From JAAUTG01 sp964458705 (lineage in GTDB: Bacteria > Bacteroidota > Bacteroidia > Chitinophagales > Saprospiraceae), in the NCBI GenBank assembly GCA_964458705.1, contig CAYWKD010000016.1:12318-76317 (forward strand): DNA of 64,000 nt, written 5' to 3'. Below, one piece after another: positions 37,855 to 48,000 of this stretch. The notes under the pieces were generated by a model. That model was not told where the DNA came from. It was given only the letters and a program-made list of their open reading frames with translations, and did not search any database. Every line of letters begins with the position of its first letter. The stretch's first letter is position 1. A program made the translations under genes and the position numbers.

Positions 37855-38427
37855 TTATTTCATATCAAGCAAACCTGCTTTTGTGGCATTGTTGGCATTC
37901 TTTTGATGAACTGATGCCTTTATTGCATCAAAATTTGAGCCAAATTTTATTTGAATATCTTCCATTCTATCATTGTAGAAACTTTGTTCTGTGAATGCCT
38001 TGAGCAATCTTTTAGACACTTGCGCTCTAGCACTGCTAATGACATCTCTCCTTGAGACTAAGCCAAACTTTTTGACACTATAATCTGCTTCGATGTGCTT
38101 GCGATTTGAAGGGAAACCCTCTATCCGCCACTCTCCTTCTGTACTATAATGCTTAAAGAAAGGAATCCAACTTAGATCAAAGGTTTCGTATTTCATCCTT
38201 TTCAATTCAATCAATTGCTCACCATTGCCATATACAAATTCGGTGTTCCCCCAATCAACTACCACTTTGTACTGATCTCCAAAAAGCTTTTGATCTCCTA
38301 AGTCGTGATCGAATACATTACTTTTTTCTGCCAATTTAATAGGTGCATTAAAAATATCTAACTCACATAAAGCCCAAGTAGTCATTCCTATGAGAAGCAT
38401 TGCTTTTGCGTAATTGGAGAATATCAT
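37855..38427 (-). CDS. Hypothetical protein between mutY and ssb
   Basis: 190 residues, not recognised. A short hydrophobic N-terminus (about 5-20) is followed by a Cys at 21, so it may be a secreted or lipid-anchored protein. The rest is soluble, basic and mixed alpha/beta. It lies 27 bp ahead of ssb and 36 bp after mutY, inside a conserved DNA-repair and gliding neighbourhood, and is probably in the same transcript. Confidence 0.6.
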   Translation of the reverse strand: MIFSNYAKAMLLIGMTTWALCELDIFNAPIKLAEKSNVFDHDLGDQKLFGDQYKVVVDWGNTEFVYGNGEQLIELKRMKYETFDLSWIPFFKHYSTEGEWRIEGFPSNRKHIEADYSVKKFGLVSRRDVISSARAQVSKRLLKAFTEQSFYNDRMEDIQIKFGSNFDAIKASVHQKNANNATKAGLLDMK

Positions 38428-38463
38428 AACTCTTGTTTTATTGGTAAAAAAGAAGAACTTCCA

Positions 38464-39552
38464 TTAATATAACCCTAAATATAGTGAATTATCTTTTAAA
38501 TAGCAATCAATAATCTTTGGAAAAGCATAATTTGATAGCTTAGAACGCTCTACTAATTTAAAATTATGCTTCAAACTACTAAAAGTATGATCTAATTGGA
38601 ATTCCCAGAAAGTAGCGACAATGTACTGATGAGTAAGTGTTTGCCTAATTGGTGGAGAAATCTCAAGTAATTTTGGCATGGGATGCTGAAAATATTGCTG
38701 CCAAAATGGCGCATCAATTATAGTTGAAACATCTTCGGCTGGTTTAATTAATTCAATTAATGGAAATTGATACAATCCTTTCCATATATCTTTTTGGGTT
38801 CGCTTCTCTATCCATACTTGCGAAGACTGATTTAGGATTAAATAATTGAAATAGCGAATACGTTTTGTTACTTTTTTTTGCTTGACAGGGTATTGATTTA
38901 CATTGTTCATTTGAAAAGCAAAGCAATTGGAGCGTAGTGGGCATTGAAGGCATTTAGCTTGCTTTGGCGTGCACCAGGTTGCTCCAAAATCCATAATAGC
39001 TTGGTTATAAATAGCTGGCTGTGATTGGTCAAGTAGTTGCTGGGCAAGTTCAGCGAATAGCTTTTTTCCCGCTGTAGTATCAATAGGTATGTTTATACCA
39101 AAAAATCTAGATAATACTCTGTAAACATTACCATCTACAACTGCATGAGGCAGTTGAAAAGCAAAAGAGGCAATAGCTGCCGCTGTGTAAGGACCTACGC
39201 CTTTGAGTTTCAGAATTTCCTTGTAGGTGTCAGGAAATTTGCCGTCTAGTTCTCTAGCAATGTATTTTGCAGCAGCGTGCAAGTTTCTAGCGCGAGTGTA
39301 GTATCCAAGACCTTCCCAGTCTTTTAGTACCTGATCTTCTGTCGCATTTGCTAAGTCAAACACAGTAGGGTAGTGTTCGATAAATTTTGAATAATAAGGT
39401 AAGCCTTGTTCTACACGAGTTTGCTGTAAGATAACCTCAGAAAGCCATATGTGGTAAGGATTACTACTATTTTTCCACGGTAGTAGTCGATTGTGCTGAC
39501 TTGCCCACTGGAGTAGCTGAGTAGTAAAAAATTGATGTTTTTCTGCTGACAT
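38464..39552 (-). CDS. mutY: A/G-specific adenine glycosylase
   Basis: 362 residues. Helix-hairpin-helix with LKGVGPYTAAAIASFAF and the catalytic Asp in AVVDGNVYRVLSRFF, then a [4Fe-4S] cluster (Cys-x6-Cys-x2-Cys-x5-Cys, CTPKQAKCLQCPLRSNC). A C-terminal NUDIX-like domain that reads 8-oxoguanine follows. It removes adenine opposite 8-oxoG. Confidence 0.96.
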   Translation of the reverse strand: MSAEKHQFFTTQLLQWASQHNRLLPWKNSSNPYHIWLSEVILQQTRVEQGLPYYSKFIEHYPTVFDLANATEDQVLKDWEGLGYYTRARNLHAAAKYIARELDGKFPDTYKEILKLKGVGPYTAAAIASFAFQLPHAVVDGNVYRVLSRFFGINIPIDTTAGKKLFAELAQQLLDQSQPAIYNQAIMDFGATWCTPKQAKCLQCPLRSNCFAFQMNNVNQYPVKQKKVTKRIRYFNYLILNQSSQVWIEKRTQKDIWKGLYQFPLIELIKPAEDVSTIIDAPFWQQYFQHPMPKLLEISPPIRQTLTHQYIVATFWEFQLDHTFSSLKHNFKLVERSKLSNYAFPKIIDCYLKDNSLYLGLY

Positions 39553-39587
39553 TTCAGGAGGAGTGAATCAGGCGTATGAAGAAACGA

Positions 39588-39624
39588 AAGCCTTCCAAAG
39601 CTTCGTCGAAACTTTAGAAGGCTT
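39588..39624 (-). terminator. Long hairpin after the ferredoxin-NADP reductase-like gene
   Basis: AAGCCTTC pairs with GAAGGCTT, and inner arms AAAG/CTTT and TTC/GAA extend the stem with two single mismatches around a 3-nt loop. It begins 12 nt after the stop at 39636. The flanking T run on the minus strand is short (TTTCGTTTC), so efficiency is uncertain. Confidence 0.6.
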
Positions 39625-39635
39625 CAGTAGTAGTG

Positions 39636-40667
39636 TTAGTTGACCTTTCCAGCCGTAGCCAAAATTCCCTGTTCCCCCATTACTGTTGTATATTTAAAAC
39701 TCAATTTCTTCTCTGGGTGGATCACCTTAAAGGCAGACTGGCACATTAAAGTTGCTTCATGGAAACCGCATAGAATCAACTTCAACTTACCGGGATAAGT
39801 ATTGATGTCTCCGATAGCGTAAATACCCGGGACGTTGGTGCTATAATCAAGAGTATTCACCTTAATAGCCCCCTTTTCAATTTCTAAATTCCAATCAGCC
39901 AAAGGACCTAGCTTTGGAGTCAATCCAAAAAGAGGAATGAAATGATCGGTTTCTTTATTGAACGTTCCTAAGTTCTTATGCTTGATTACGACTTCTTTTA
40001 AGTAATCTTCTCCCTTTAAACCAATGACTTGTGCCTCTGTCAGCATTTTAATCTTCCCTTCCATATCTAGCTGCTGCACTTTCTCTACACTGTCTAATGC
40101 ACCACGGAAGCCCGTTCTACGATGTACTAAAGTTACCTCTTTAGCAACATCTGCCAAAAAGATGGTCCAATCTAAAGCACTATCTCCACCACCTGCAATC
40201 ACTACGCGCTGATCTCTATACACTTCTGGATCACGCACAAAGTAAGCAACTCCTTTTTCATCTTCATACTGAGCGATATTTGAAATAGGCGGTTTACGCG
40301 GCTCGAAAGCTCCTAAACCTGCCGCAATAGCGATCACTGGCGCATTGATCTTTGTACCTTTATTAGTAGTCAAAATAAACGACTGATCTTCCAATCGTTC
40401 AATCGTTTCCGCTCTTTCTCCTAAAGTGAAAGCAGGATTAAATGGCTCAATCTGCTTCATCAAGTTATCAACTAGTTCACCTGCATTCACAGCTGGATAG
40501 CCTGGAATATCATAAATTGGCTTCTTTGGATAGATTTCTGTCAACTGCCCACCAGGCTGCGGTAGCGCATCTACTAGATGACATTTCAGTTTTAATAATC
40601 CAGCTTCAAACACTGTGAACAACCCTACTGGTCCTGCTCCTACAATAATAATGTCTGTTTTAATCAT
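39636..40667 (-). CDS. Ferredoxin-NADP reductase-like flavoprotein (YumC/TrxB-like)
   Basis: 343 residues. FAD-binding GAGPVG at 10-15 and an NAD(P)-binding GGGDSALDW motif in the middle, without the redox-active Cys-x-x-Cys of thioredoxin reductase. The order fits the ferredoxin/flavodoxin-NADP(+) reductases of the YumC type. It follows cysH, so it may supply electrons for sulfur assimilation; that link is inference from context. Confidence 0.85.
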   Translation of the reverse strand: MIKTDIIIVGAGPVGLFTVFEAGLLKLKCHLVDALPQPGGQLTEIYPKKPIYDIPGYPAVNAGELVDNLMKQIEPFNPAFTLGERAETIERLEDQSFILTTNKGTKINAPVIAIAAGLGAFEPRKPPISNIAQYEDEKGVAYFVRDPEVYRDQRVVIAGGGDSALDWTIFLADVAKEVTLVHRRTGFRGALDSVEKVQQLDMEGKIKMLTEAQVIGLKGEDYLKEVVIKHKNLGTFNKETDHFIPLFGLTPKLGPLADWNLEIEKGAIKVNTLDYSTNVPGIYAIGDINTYPGKLKLILCGFHEATLMCQSAFKVIHPEKKLSFKYTTVMGEQGILATAGKVN

Positions 40668-40833
40668 TTATATTCAAGTTGTAATGCTCAAAAATTATGA
40701 TGGTTAAGCAATTGGAACATTTTCTAATCACTTTTGAGTTAATAGTTTTAATATTTATGTCTTAGCTGCAATTTTAATTTACAGCTACCAATTTTTTTAT
40801 GACAATCATCAATACTACCGATGATACAAGCAA

Positions 40834-41547
40834 CTACTTTTTTACAAAATATCCGGGATGCAATCCACATTCTTTCTTGTCTGTACCCTTCCAGCGCCCT
40901 GATCTGCCCTCTCCTTTTACGGTACAATGCTTGCAGCCGATAGAACCATAGCCATACTTTTCTAATGGATGACGAGGCAATTTGTTGTACGAAAGTTGAT
41001 ATAAGAACTCTCCTTCTTCAATATCTATGAATGGATGAAACTTGATAATATCCCCTTGCTTTTCAAATACTCTCAGATGTGATCTGAATTTCGTCTGATA
41101 GGACATTAAGCCAGACATCCATATTTTATGCTGTGCTTTAATCGGTTCTAACGGCACAACCTTATTAATAGAGCAGCACATTTTAGGATGGCCTTTCCAC
41201 CACTGTTCCTCTTGTGTTAGTTGATTTTCTCTTTCTTGCGGATAGACTTCTATTAAATTCAAGTCGTACAGATCAACTAAAGCATCTTTATAATCTAATG
41301 TTTCTTGAAAGTGATAAGTCGTATTAATAAAGAAAATGCGATGATATGGTTGAATTTGATGTAGCAAATGCAACAAGAAAACTGACTTTGTTCCAAAAGA
41401 TGTAGTTATTAATACTTCATCGGTATCAAAGAACTCATATAGCAACTCTATACGATCTTTATAGTTTAGAGGCGTAAATACATTATTCAAATAATCAACA
41501 GTTTGTGTTGTCCAATCAATTGTTGGTTTCTGTAATGTTGCTGTCAT
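40834..41547 (-). CDS. cysH: Adenylylsulfate (APS) or phosphoadenylylsulfate reductase
   Basis: 237 residues from the ATG at 41547 (MTATLQKPTIDWTT); the frame is open 126 bases further, but that part is the leader with a hairpin. PAPS/APS reductase fold. Cys124-Cys125 and Cys205-x-x-Cys208 form the four-cysteine [4Fe-4S] set typical of APS-using reductases, and Cys227 in KKECGLH is the redox-active Cys. It reduces activated sulfate to sulfite with thioredoxin. It precedes the ferredoxin-NADP reductase-like gene. Confidence 0.9.
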   Translation of the reverse strand: MTATLQKPTIDWTTQTVDYLNNVFTPLNYKDRIELLYEFFDTDEVLITTSFGTKSVFLLHLLHQIQPYHRIFFINTTYHFQETLDYKDALVDLYDLNLIEVYPQERENQLTQEEQWWKGHPKMCCSINKVVPLEPIKAQHKIWMSGLMSYQTKFRSHLRVFEKQGDIIKFHPFIDIEEGEFLYQLSYNKLPRHPLEKYGYGSIGCKHCTVKGEGRSGRWKGTDKKECGLHPGYFVKK

Positions 41548-41585
41548 TATTGAGTGATAAATTGAGTAGTATAAAAAATTAAAAA

Positions 41586-41611
41586 CCTTTCCAGATGTAG
41601 ATTTGGAAAGG
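41586..41611 (-). promoter_or_regulatory. Hairpin with T run in the cysH leader (attenuator candidate)
   Basis: On the minus strand, an 8-bp stem (CCTTTCCA and its complement, 10-nt loop) is followed by five T and an AT-rich tail, 39 nt before the cysH ATG. In this position it is a terminator that can only act on leader transcripts, so it looks like an attenuator or the expression platform of a leader-controlled switch. I cannot identify a known aptamer upstream. Confidence 0.5.
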
Positions 41612-41962
41612 CTTTCTTTGATGTATTCTATTACTTGTTTTACGTTATTCCACAAGAAGCTCCTTCCCAACAATTAGTCTGAAGCAACAGCAACAACATA
41701 TTATATTTAGGAAAGATACTCTCATTAAAGTAGGTAACATCTTTTGTTTACAATACAAATTTAGAAGTGATTGCTAAGATGTCCAAACAACAAATGATCA
41801 TACAAACATTTAAAGGTTCGTTTAATTGTTGGTTGTATTCCTTTTTAGTATGCTCATTATCAGATAAATAAATATTTATTGCCTTCTGTACCTAAAATAG
41901 TTATATAGTTATTTCGCTTCTGCCAGAAGTTTTGCGTTCTTAGTTAAATGCTATCTTCAGTT
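41612..41962. other. Leader/promoter region of cysH and 3' region of glsA
   Basis: About 350 bp without a supported gene. It carries the promoter and leader of cysH (minus), then an AT-rich stretch to the glsA stop. A weak stem (CTTC/GAAG) sits just past the glsA stop. Nothing else stands out. Confidence 0.5.
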
Positions 41963-42874
41963 CTAAAAAATAGAATAGCCCGTTTTTGTTGTGAGTAGCT
42001 CTAAAGATTTTAAACCCAGCACAGAATTTCCTTTAGGATTGAGTCGAGGACTCCAAACAGCCACACTATAATATTGAGGTAAAATCGCTACAATCCCTCC
42101 GCCCACGCCACTCTTACCAGGTAGTCCTACTTTAAAAGTAAATTCACCTGCCTCATCATAGAATCCACAGGTCTGCATTAGGGCATTCATCCGCTTCACT
42201 TGCGAGGAAGTCAGTATGGATTCTCCGCTTTCTAGTTTGCCATGGTTAGCGTAAAATAGGAAAGACTGGGCTAGTTCTTCACAAGACATATCAATAGAGC
42301 AGGTCATGTAATAAAAATCAAGCACTGTTTTTACATCATTTTTAATGTTGCCGAAGGATTTGATTAAGTTGACAATGGCAGCGTTGCGAAATCCTGTCAT
42401 TTGTTCTGACCGAAAAACGCTAATGTTGTAGTTGATAGAAGGATTATTGCTGACTTTTCGTACAAAGTTGAGATAATCTTGCACGGGATTCTTTAGTTCC
42501 TCTAGTAATATATCAATAATAACCAATGCACCTGAATTAATGAGAGGATTGCGAGGATAGCCATTTTCTAACTCAAGCTGAATAAGCGAATTGAAGGCTG
42601 CGCCAGAGGGTTCTACATCTACTCTTTTCCAGATTTCATCTCCTCGTAACAAAAAAGCCAGTGTTACCGCAAAGACCTTTGTGATACTTTGAATCGAAAA
42701 TTTGGTTCTACTGCTACCTATATTGTAGCCTCTGCCATCAAAACATTGAAGATGCAAACCAAATTGGTTCGGATCAACTTTTGCAAGTTCAGGGATATAA
42801 TCCGCACTCTTACCCTCGTATCGGAATGGTGCAATTTCCTTTAAAATTTCATTCAATATAAGTTGATAGTCCAT
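41963..42874 (-). CDS. glsA: Glutaminase
   Basis: 303 residues, the usual length. Serine-dependent fold with the Ser63-Ile-Thr-Lys66 motif, NSGALVIIDILL, and FPGKSGVGGG-type turn near the C-terminus (GLPGKSGVGGGIVAILP). It hydrolyses glutamine to glutamate and ammonia. It appears to be monocistronic. Confidence 0.95.
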   Translation of the reverse strand: MDYQLILNEILKEIAPFRYEGKSADYIPELAKVDPNQFGLHLQCFDGRGYNIGSSRTKFSIQSITKVFAVTLAFLLRGDEIWKRVDVEPSGAAFNSLIQLELENGYPRNPLINSGALVIIDILLEELKNPVQDYLNFVRKVSNNPSINYNISVFRSEQMTGFRNAAIVNLIKSFGNIKNDVKTVLDFYYMTCSIDMSCEELAQSFLFYANHGKLESGESILTSSQVKRMNALMQTCGFYDEAGEFTFKVGLPGKSGVGGGIVAILPQYYSVAVWSPRLNPKGNSVLGLKSLELLTTKTGYSIF

Positions 42875-43005
42875 AGTGTTTAGTGCTAATTTTACGAGCT
42901 CTTGTTCAAAAGCAAAAATCCATTTTTTTGATAAAATTAGATTGATTATTGCTATTCAAATGCTAAATAGTTCCAATAACTGTGCAATTAATTGGATGTA
43001 AAATT

Positions 43006-43770
43006 TTAGTGCATGGACGTCCACTTTGTCCTAGCTTGTGCTAACAAATTACCACTTGCCGAATGGATTAATTCATGCAGGAACAAATTTGTTTCTAGCT
43101 GCTCTATTTTGGCAGTTACTTCCTCTTTCCAGTAACACTCTGCCTTGTACTGAACTTCTAAATGAGCTAGTTGCTTGCTTTCTAAATAATTCTCCAGAGG
43201 TTCAAGCATCCATCTGAGGTAAGGTATATTGTTGGCATGACCATTAAAATCTAAATCAAACCACCCCACTTTATAAGTATTGCTTGCGAGGGTGTTTTTG
43301 ATGCGAGGTAATTTAAAATCACTCCTAGGTAAGCAGTTATCGGGTGTAGGAATATCTTTTTTTAACCGAAGTATAAAGTCTGGAATAGTGGTCATGCTAC
43401 GCTCTTTAATGTCCATCAATAGCCATGTTGAGGAAGAATGAAGCAGCAAGCGACTTTGCTCATCCAATACTTTATAATCTCGAAAAGTCATCACTTTTCG
43501 GAAGCCTGCGGGATAGGTGGCAATTTTAATTTTTTCGCCCAATTTGGGCAAGCGGTGAATATGAAGATACTGTCGCATTAATACCCAAGTCAAGTGTAAT
43601 GACTCCAAATCCCAAACAGAGATTTTTAACTTGATGACATTTTGCATCGCTGTTTCGTGCATCAATTTAGAAAGTGCTAATGGACTAGCGCATTTGTTAG
43701 GGTCTATGTCATAAGCCTTGATGGTGTATTCGTCCTGAAAGCCTATTTGTGGCAGTTGTATTTGTTCCAT
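43006..43770 (-). CDS. Acyl-ACP thioesterase
   Basis: 254 residues with two hot-dog folds, as in bacterial FatA/FatB-like thioesterases. Motif FDLDFNGHANNIPYLRW (171-187) contains the catalytic Asn176 and His178. It releases free fatty acids from acyl carrier protein; chain-length preference cannot be told from sequence. It is divergent from the XdhC-type gene across 45 bp. Confidence 0.9.
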   Translation of the reverse strand: MEQIQLPQIGFQDEYTIKAYDIDPNKCASPLALSKLMHETAMQNVIKLKISVWDLESLHLTWVLMRQYLHIHRLPKLGEKIKIATYPAGFRKVMTFRDYKVLDEQSRLLLHSSSTWLLMDIKERSMTTIPDFILRLKKDIPTPDNCLPRSDFKLPRIKNTLASNTYKVGWFDLDFNGHANNIPYLRWMLEPLENYLESKQLAHLEVQYKAECYWKEEVTAKIEQLETNLFLHELIHSASGNLLAQARTKWTSMH

Positions 43771-43815
43771 AAAAATATTTGCGATATGATTTTGAGCAAC
43801 TGACTGCCCATTTTA

Positions 43816-44964
43816 GTGTTCTCAATCTTAAAGATACAAACTTGGATAATTTTGAAAGAAATTAGAAAAATCATTGAGGTATATGATTCCATAGATCATA
43901 CTAAAGAAAAAGTAGCATTAGCCTCAGTTGTTAAAGTGGAGGCTTCCTCTTATAGAAGAATCGGTGCTAGAATGTTGGTGCGGAGTAGCGGCAGTTGGAT
44001 TGGAGGAATTAGTGGTGGATGCTTAGAGGGAGATGCCTTGAAGCGTTCAAAAATTGCTATTTTTAAGAATCAACCATCGAAGGTAGTCTATGACACGATG
44101 GACGATGACGCAAACCAAATCGGCGTAGGGCTAGGTTGTAATGGTCGAATTGAGGTGCTATTTACACCGATAAATACAGACGATCCCAATAATGACATTG
44201 AGCAGCTTCGAAGAATAGTCAAATGGAATCAGCCTGCAATCATTTTAAAAGTCATTGAAGCTAGTAATACATCCGATTTACTTGGACAAAGCCTCTTAGT
44301 CAACAAAGGAAGTGAGGCACTTGATTTTGCTGGGCTCAAAGCGCAAATGTTAAAGGCGCTTGTTGAGTCTGTTCAAAAAGAACGAAAACCGCTCATTGCT
44401 TCTTTGAAGAATGAGGCAGGTGATGAAGTAGAATTATTGGTTGAATTTATCAAGCCTGAAACGAGGTTAGTAATTGTTGGCGACAACTACGACGTAAATG
44501 CTATGGTTGGTGTAGTAAAAGAACTAGGATGGGCGATCTACATTATTGGCAGAGCGAAAAAAATAACTAAGGGTATATTTAAGCAAGCAAAGAGAGTAGT
44601 CGCCTATAATGAGGCTGATCAGATACCAATAGATAGCTTTACTGCCGTTGTCATTATGTCACACGATTACGATAGGGACAGAAAGGCATTGCTTCATTTC
44701 ATCGCACGCCATCCAAAATATATTGGTTTATTAGGTCCTAAAAAGCGCAGAGAAAAAATGCAGCAAGAAGCTGAATTTGAGCAATACAATTTAGAAGCAT
44801 TAGTTAATTTACACAGCCCTGTTGGTTTGGATATCGGAGCACAGACTCCCGAGGAGATTGCCATTTCAGTTGTTGCGGAAATTATCGCTACCTTCAGGGA
44901 TCGAGATGGAGTACCTTTGAAGTACAGATCAGGAACAATACACGAACGAGCATTTCTAGATTGA
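43816..44964 (+). CDS. XdhC/CoxI family protein (molybdenum-enzyme maturation factor)
   Basis: 382 residues from a GTG at 43816. The XdhC family usually starts near the Lys-Glu-Ile of KEIRKIIEVYDSI, so a TTG at 43852 (370 residues) may be the true start; no ATG is available. Motifs: SSYRRIGARMLV, GGISGGCLEGDA, a C-terminal Rossmann-like domain (LVIVGDNYDVNAM) and YIGLLGPKKR. XdhC-type proteins deliver sulfurated molybdenum cofactor to xanthine dehydrogenase or CO-dehydrogenase-type enzymes. No such enzyme is in the window. Confidence 0.88.
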   Translation: MFSILKIQTWIILKEIRKIIEVYDSIDHTKEKVALASVVKVEASSYRRIGARMLVRSSGSWIGGISGGCLEGDALKRSKIAIFKNQPSKVVYDTMDDDANQIGVGLGCNGRIEVLFTPINTDDPNNDIEQLRRIVKWNQPAIILKVIEASNTSDLLGQSLLVNKGSEALDFAGLKAQMLKALVESVQKERKPLIASLKNEAGDEVELLVEFIKPETRLVIVGDNYDVNAMVGVVKELGWAIYIIGRAKKITKGIFKQAKRVVAYNEADQIPIDSFTAVVIMSHDYDRDRKALLHFIARHPKYIGLLGPKKRREKMQQEAEFEQYNLEALVNLHSPVGLDIGAQTPEEIAISVVAEIIATFRDRDGVPLKYRSGTIHERAFLD

Positions 44965-45069
44965 TCGTGATTTCAATGAAAGCCTCCAAAGATGGATAAG
45001 AAGTTTTTTTACAGGCTTAGGATGCTCAGGAAAAATCCCTGATTGCTAGTTGAAGAACTGCTATTGCTA

Positions 45070-48000
45070 CTAAAAATCAAAGCCCATTTTGAAGTAAAAC
45101 CTCATTCCTTCATTTGCATGGAATATGCCTACACTAGTGGCTAATTTCTCAGCCGTGTTTAAAAATAATCCTCCACCTTGTGAAATATGCCATTTATTTG
45201 AAATATCGTTTTCCACCCAAACTCTTCCGTAATCAAAGCCAGCAAAAAAGCCATACTGTACAGGGATGATATTGTTTTCTAATGCCCCCATAGCATACCG
45301 AATATCAGAGCTTTGAAAAAAAGATTGCTTACCTGTAAAACGTTGATTTCTAAAACCTCTTAATCCTTCATCTCCACCGATGCTTGCAGCCTGATAAAAC
45401 TCAAAATCATTGCTAAAATTGAGATGGGCTTTTAGCTGCGTAGCGAATACTAATTTCCCAGATGGAATTAGTTTATAATCAAAACTAAGTTCGGGAATGA
45501 GGTAAAAGAACTTTCTCTCGTTTTGGGATAGATGCTGAGTAAATCCAGTTTCTATATTTGTAGAGATTCCAATAGTAGGGAAGACTTGATTGTCTTTGTT
45601 TTCAAAAGAGAAAATGGTTCTGATCGTTCCAAACTCTTTATTATCAAAGATACTATCAGATAATTGACTGTCCACAGCTGTAATTCTGTCAGGAGTATTT
45701 TCTACTTTTATGTTGCTATATTTCACTCCTGCGGTGATGCTTGCACCACCATAAGTTCTCCATTTTAAGCTAGGATTAAGAACAAACTGTTCTAGCAGTG
45801 TTCTGTTAAAGTCTAATCCCAATTCATCGTCACTGTTTTCTGTTTCATTTCCAAAACCAAAAAAATTAATACTAAATTTTGGAGTATTATATGAGGCATT
45901 AATAAATAAATTAGTTTGGTTAAAAATATTAGCAAATTCACCTTGATACTGAACCTCAAAACCAGAAGTCGCTGAAAAATAGGAAGCATCTATTCTATGC
46001 TGCGAAGTAAATGGATTTCTTTCAAATCCGTACAGCGTATGTATGTATGATAGCCCCGATATGATTCCTGCATCAGGATTATAGGCCAGTTTGGGCAAGA
46101 CTTGGTTAAAATTATATTTATATTTATTATAATCATAAATATTTTGCTCATAGTGGTCTCTCAATTTTAGAGTAGCTCCTTGAGCTTTCTCCACATTATT
46201 CGTTTTCGACTTAAAGTCGTAAATAAAGATGTTCTTATTTCGATCAACTATGTAAGTATCGTCGTCCTGACCACCGATGAGTCTTATTTTTATTTTTTTG
46301 CTTTTTCCTACTACTTCAAAAATATCTTTATCCCCTAAACCATAGATCCATAGTTCTTTGGTTTGCTCCGTTGTAAAAGTATCCTGATAAAAGGGTTGCT
46401 CGATTTCACCTTTTTTTATCCTTGAAAAACTTAATTCGACAGTTCCATTAGGCCTTGCATTAATACGGATATAATCGTCTTTGTTTGTCGATTTTTCAAT
46501 GCGGTTTTTTGAAAGATAATTGTAATATCTGTTGGCAATATCTGGAAGGTTTTCCCTTCGCTCTTTCAAAGTGCTTATTATTGTTTTTACTGTCTTGTCC
46601 TGTAGTTCTCTAGGGATATGCTCAAAAGCACTATCTATGACCTCATCAGTAATGTGTTCTTGTATATAAGCGACTTGTCGATCCCAACAACTTTTATCCA
46701 TAGTCTCAAAGATGGTATGGTCTAATGGTATCGAAGTTACATTGGCACTTTTAATATTTTTGATACTAGCTTCGTAGCTTCTCATTCTTTTTACAGATAG
46801 CGGTAAGAATCCCCAAGCTGCTCTAAACAATAAACCATCTGACATTTTTGAAAATGCCTGATCTCTATCTCTTGGCAATGGTTTATAAATTTGTTTATTA
46901 TTATACTCATATTCCATCCATCGCCATTGGTCTTGATGCCGATCCCAATCACCAATGAGCATATCGAATAAACGAGCTTTTAGAAACGCTTCTTCATCTA
47001 CCATTACGGACTCATCTGATTCTACTTTATTAAACATATCTTCTGTATTGATGATGCTTCCGGTAAAACCTTCACCGCCTAAATTTTGATGCCCATCTGA
47101 TGCGTGTTCTTCAAACAAATACAATTCATCACCAAATTCAGTATTAAATTTGCCAAGTGCATTTTGTTTGGGTACATACAATAATTCAGGATTTAGATGT
47201 GCCAAACCGATAGCATCAGACAGTGTACTTATGGTGAGAAAAGCATATGGATAAGCCCCTGTAAAGATGTCCATAATCATCTTATCTAAGGTAGAGTTTT
47301 CTAATTCTGGTTGAATATATTCGTCTTGAAACATAGAGCCTTGTAACAACTGAGTAGCATCCTTCCTCAAGGCTCTTAGTACATAGCGTTTGCCACTCAT
47401 GTCTTTGAGGTGTAAGGAATTTGATTGCATACCTCCTCCTTTTCTGAATGGAATAAGACCACCTTTCAGTGTATCTAAATAGCTTACTTTCGCACCAGTA
47501 GGGATTCCATATTTTGAACGATATCTTCTTCCCCACAACGCTCTATGCCACTTGCCTTTGGTAACTTCCTCTTGGCTGTAAATTGCTTTAGAGACTTGCT
47601 CTTTCCCTACAGGATGGTAGCTTTGTTTGATATTTATGGTATCAGATTCATATACAACTGTTTGATATTCAATTTTATCTTTAGTAATAAATCGAACCGA
47701 TGACGAACCATCTTTATACACATCTAAAACCGCATAACCATTTTCTCCATATGAGAATTGGTTGTTCATGGGTAGGTGTGTAGGTGTTCTCTTTGAAGCA
47801 CTGCCGCTGACGATCTGCGTAATATCGTCTTGAACAATATACTGCAAGCTATGCTCGTGGCCAGATACAAAAATGACTTTTTCATTTTGTTTTGCCATGA
47901 CGGAGAGTTTTTTTCTTAGGTTATTATAGTGTGTGTTGGACATATCTGCATTGACCACACCAGTAGTTCTACGAAGCACATTTTTGATTGTGCCTATCAC

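Noticed and set aside
45000..45069. Terminator after the XdhC-type gene
   Set aside because: An AAGCCT/AGGCTT pair spans a long loop with the T run inside it, not after it.
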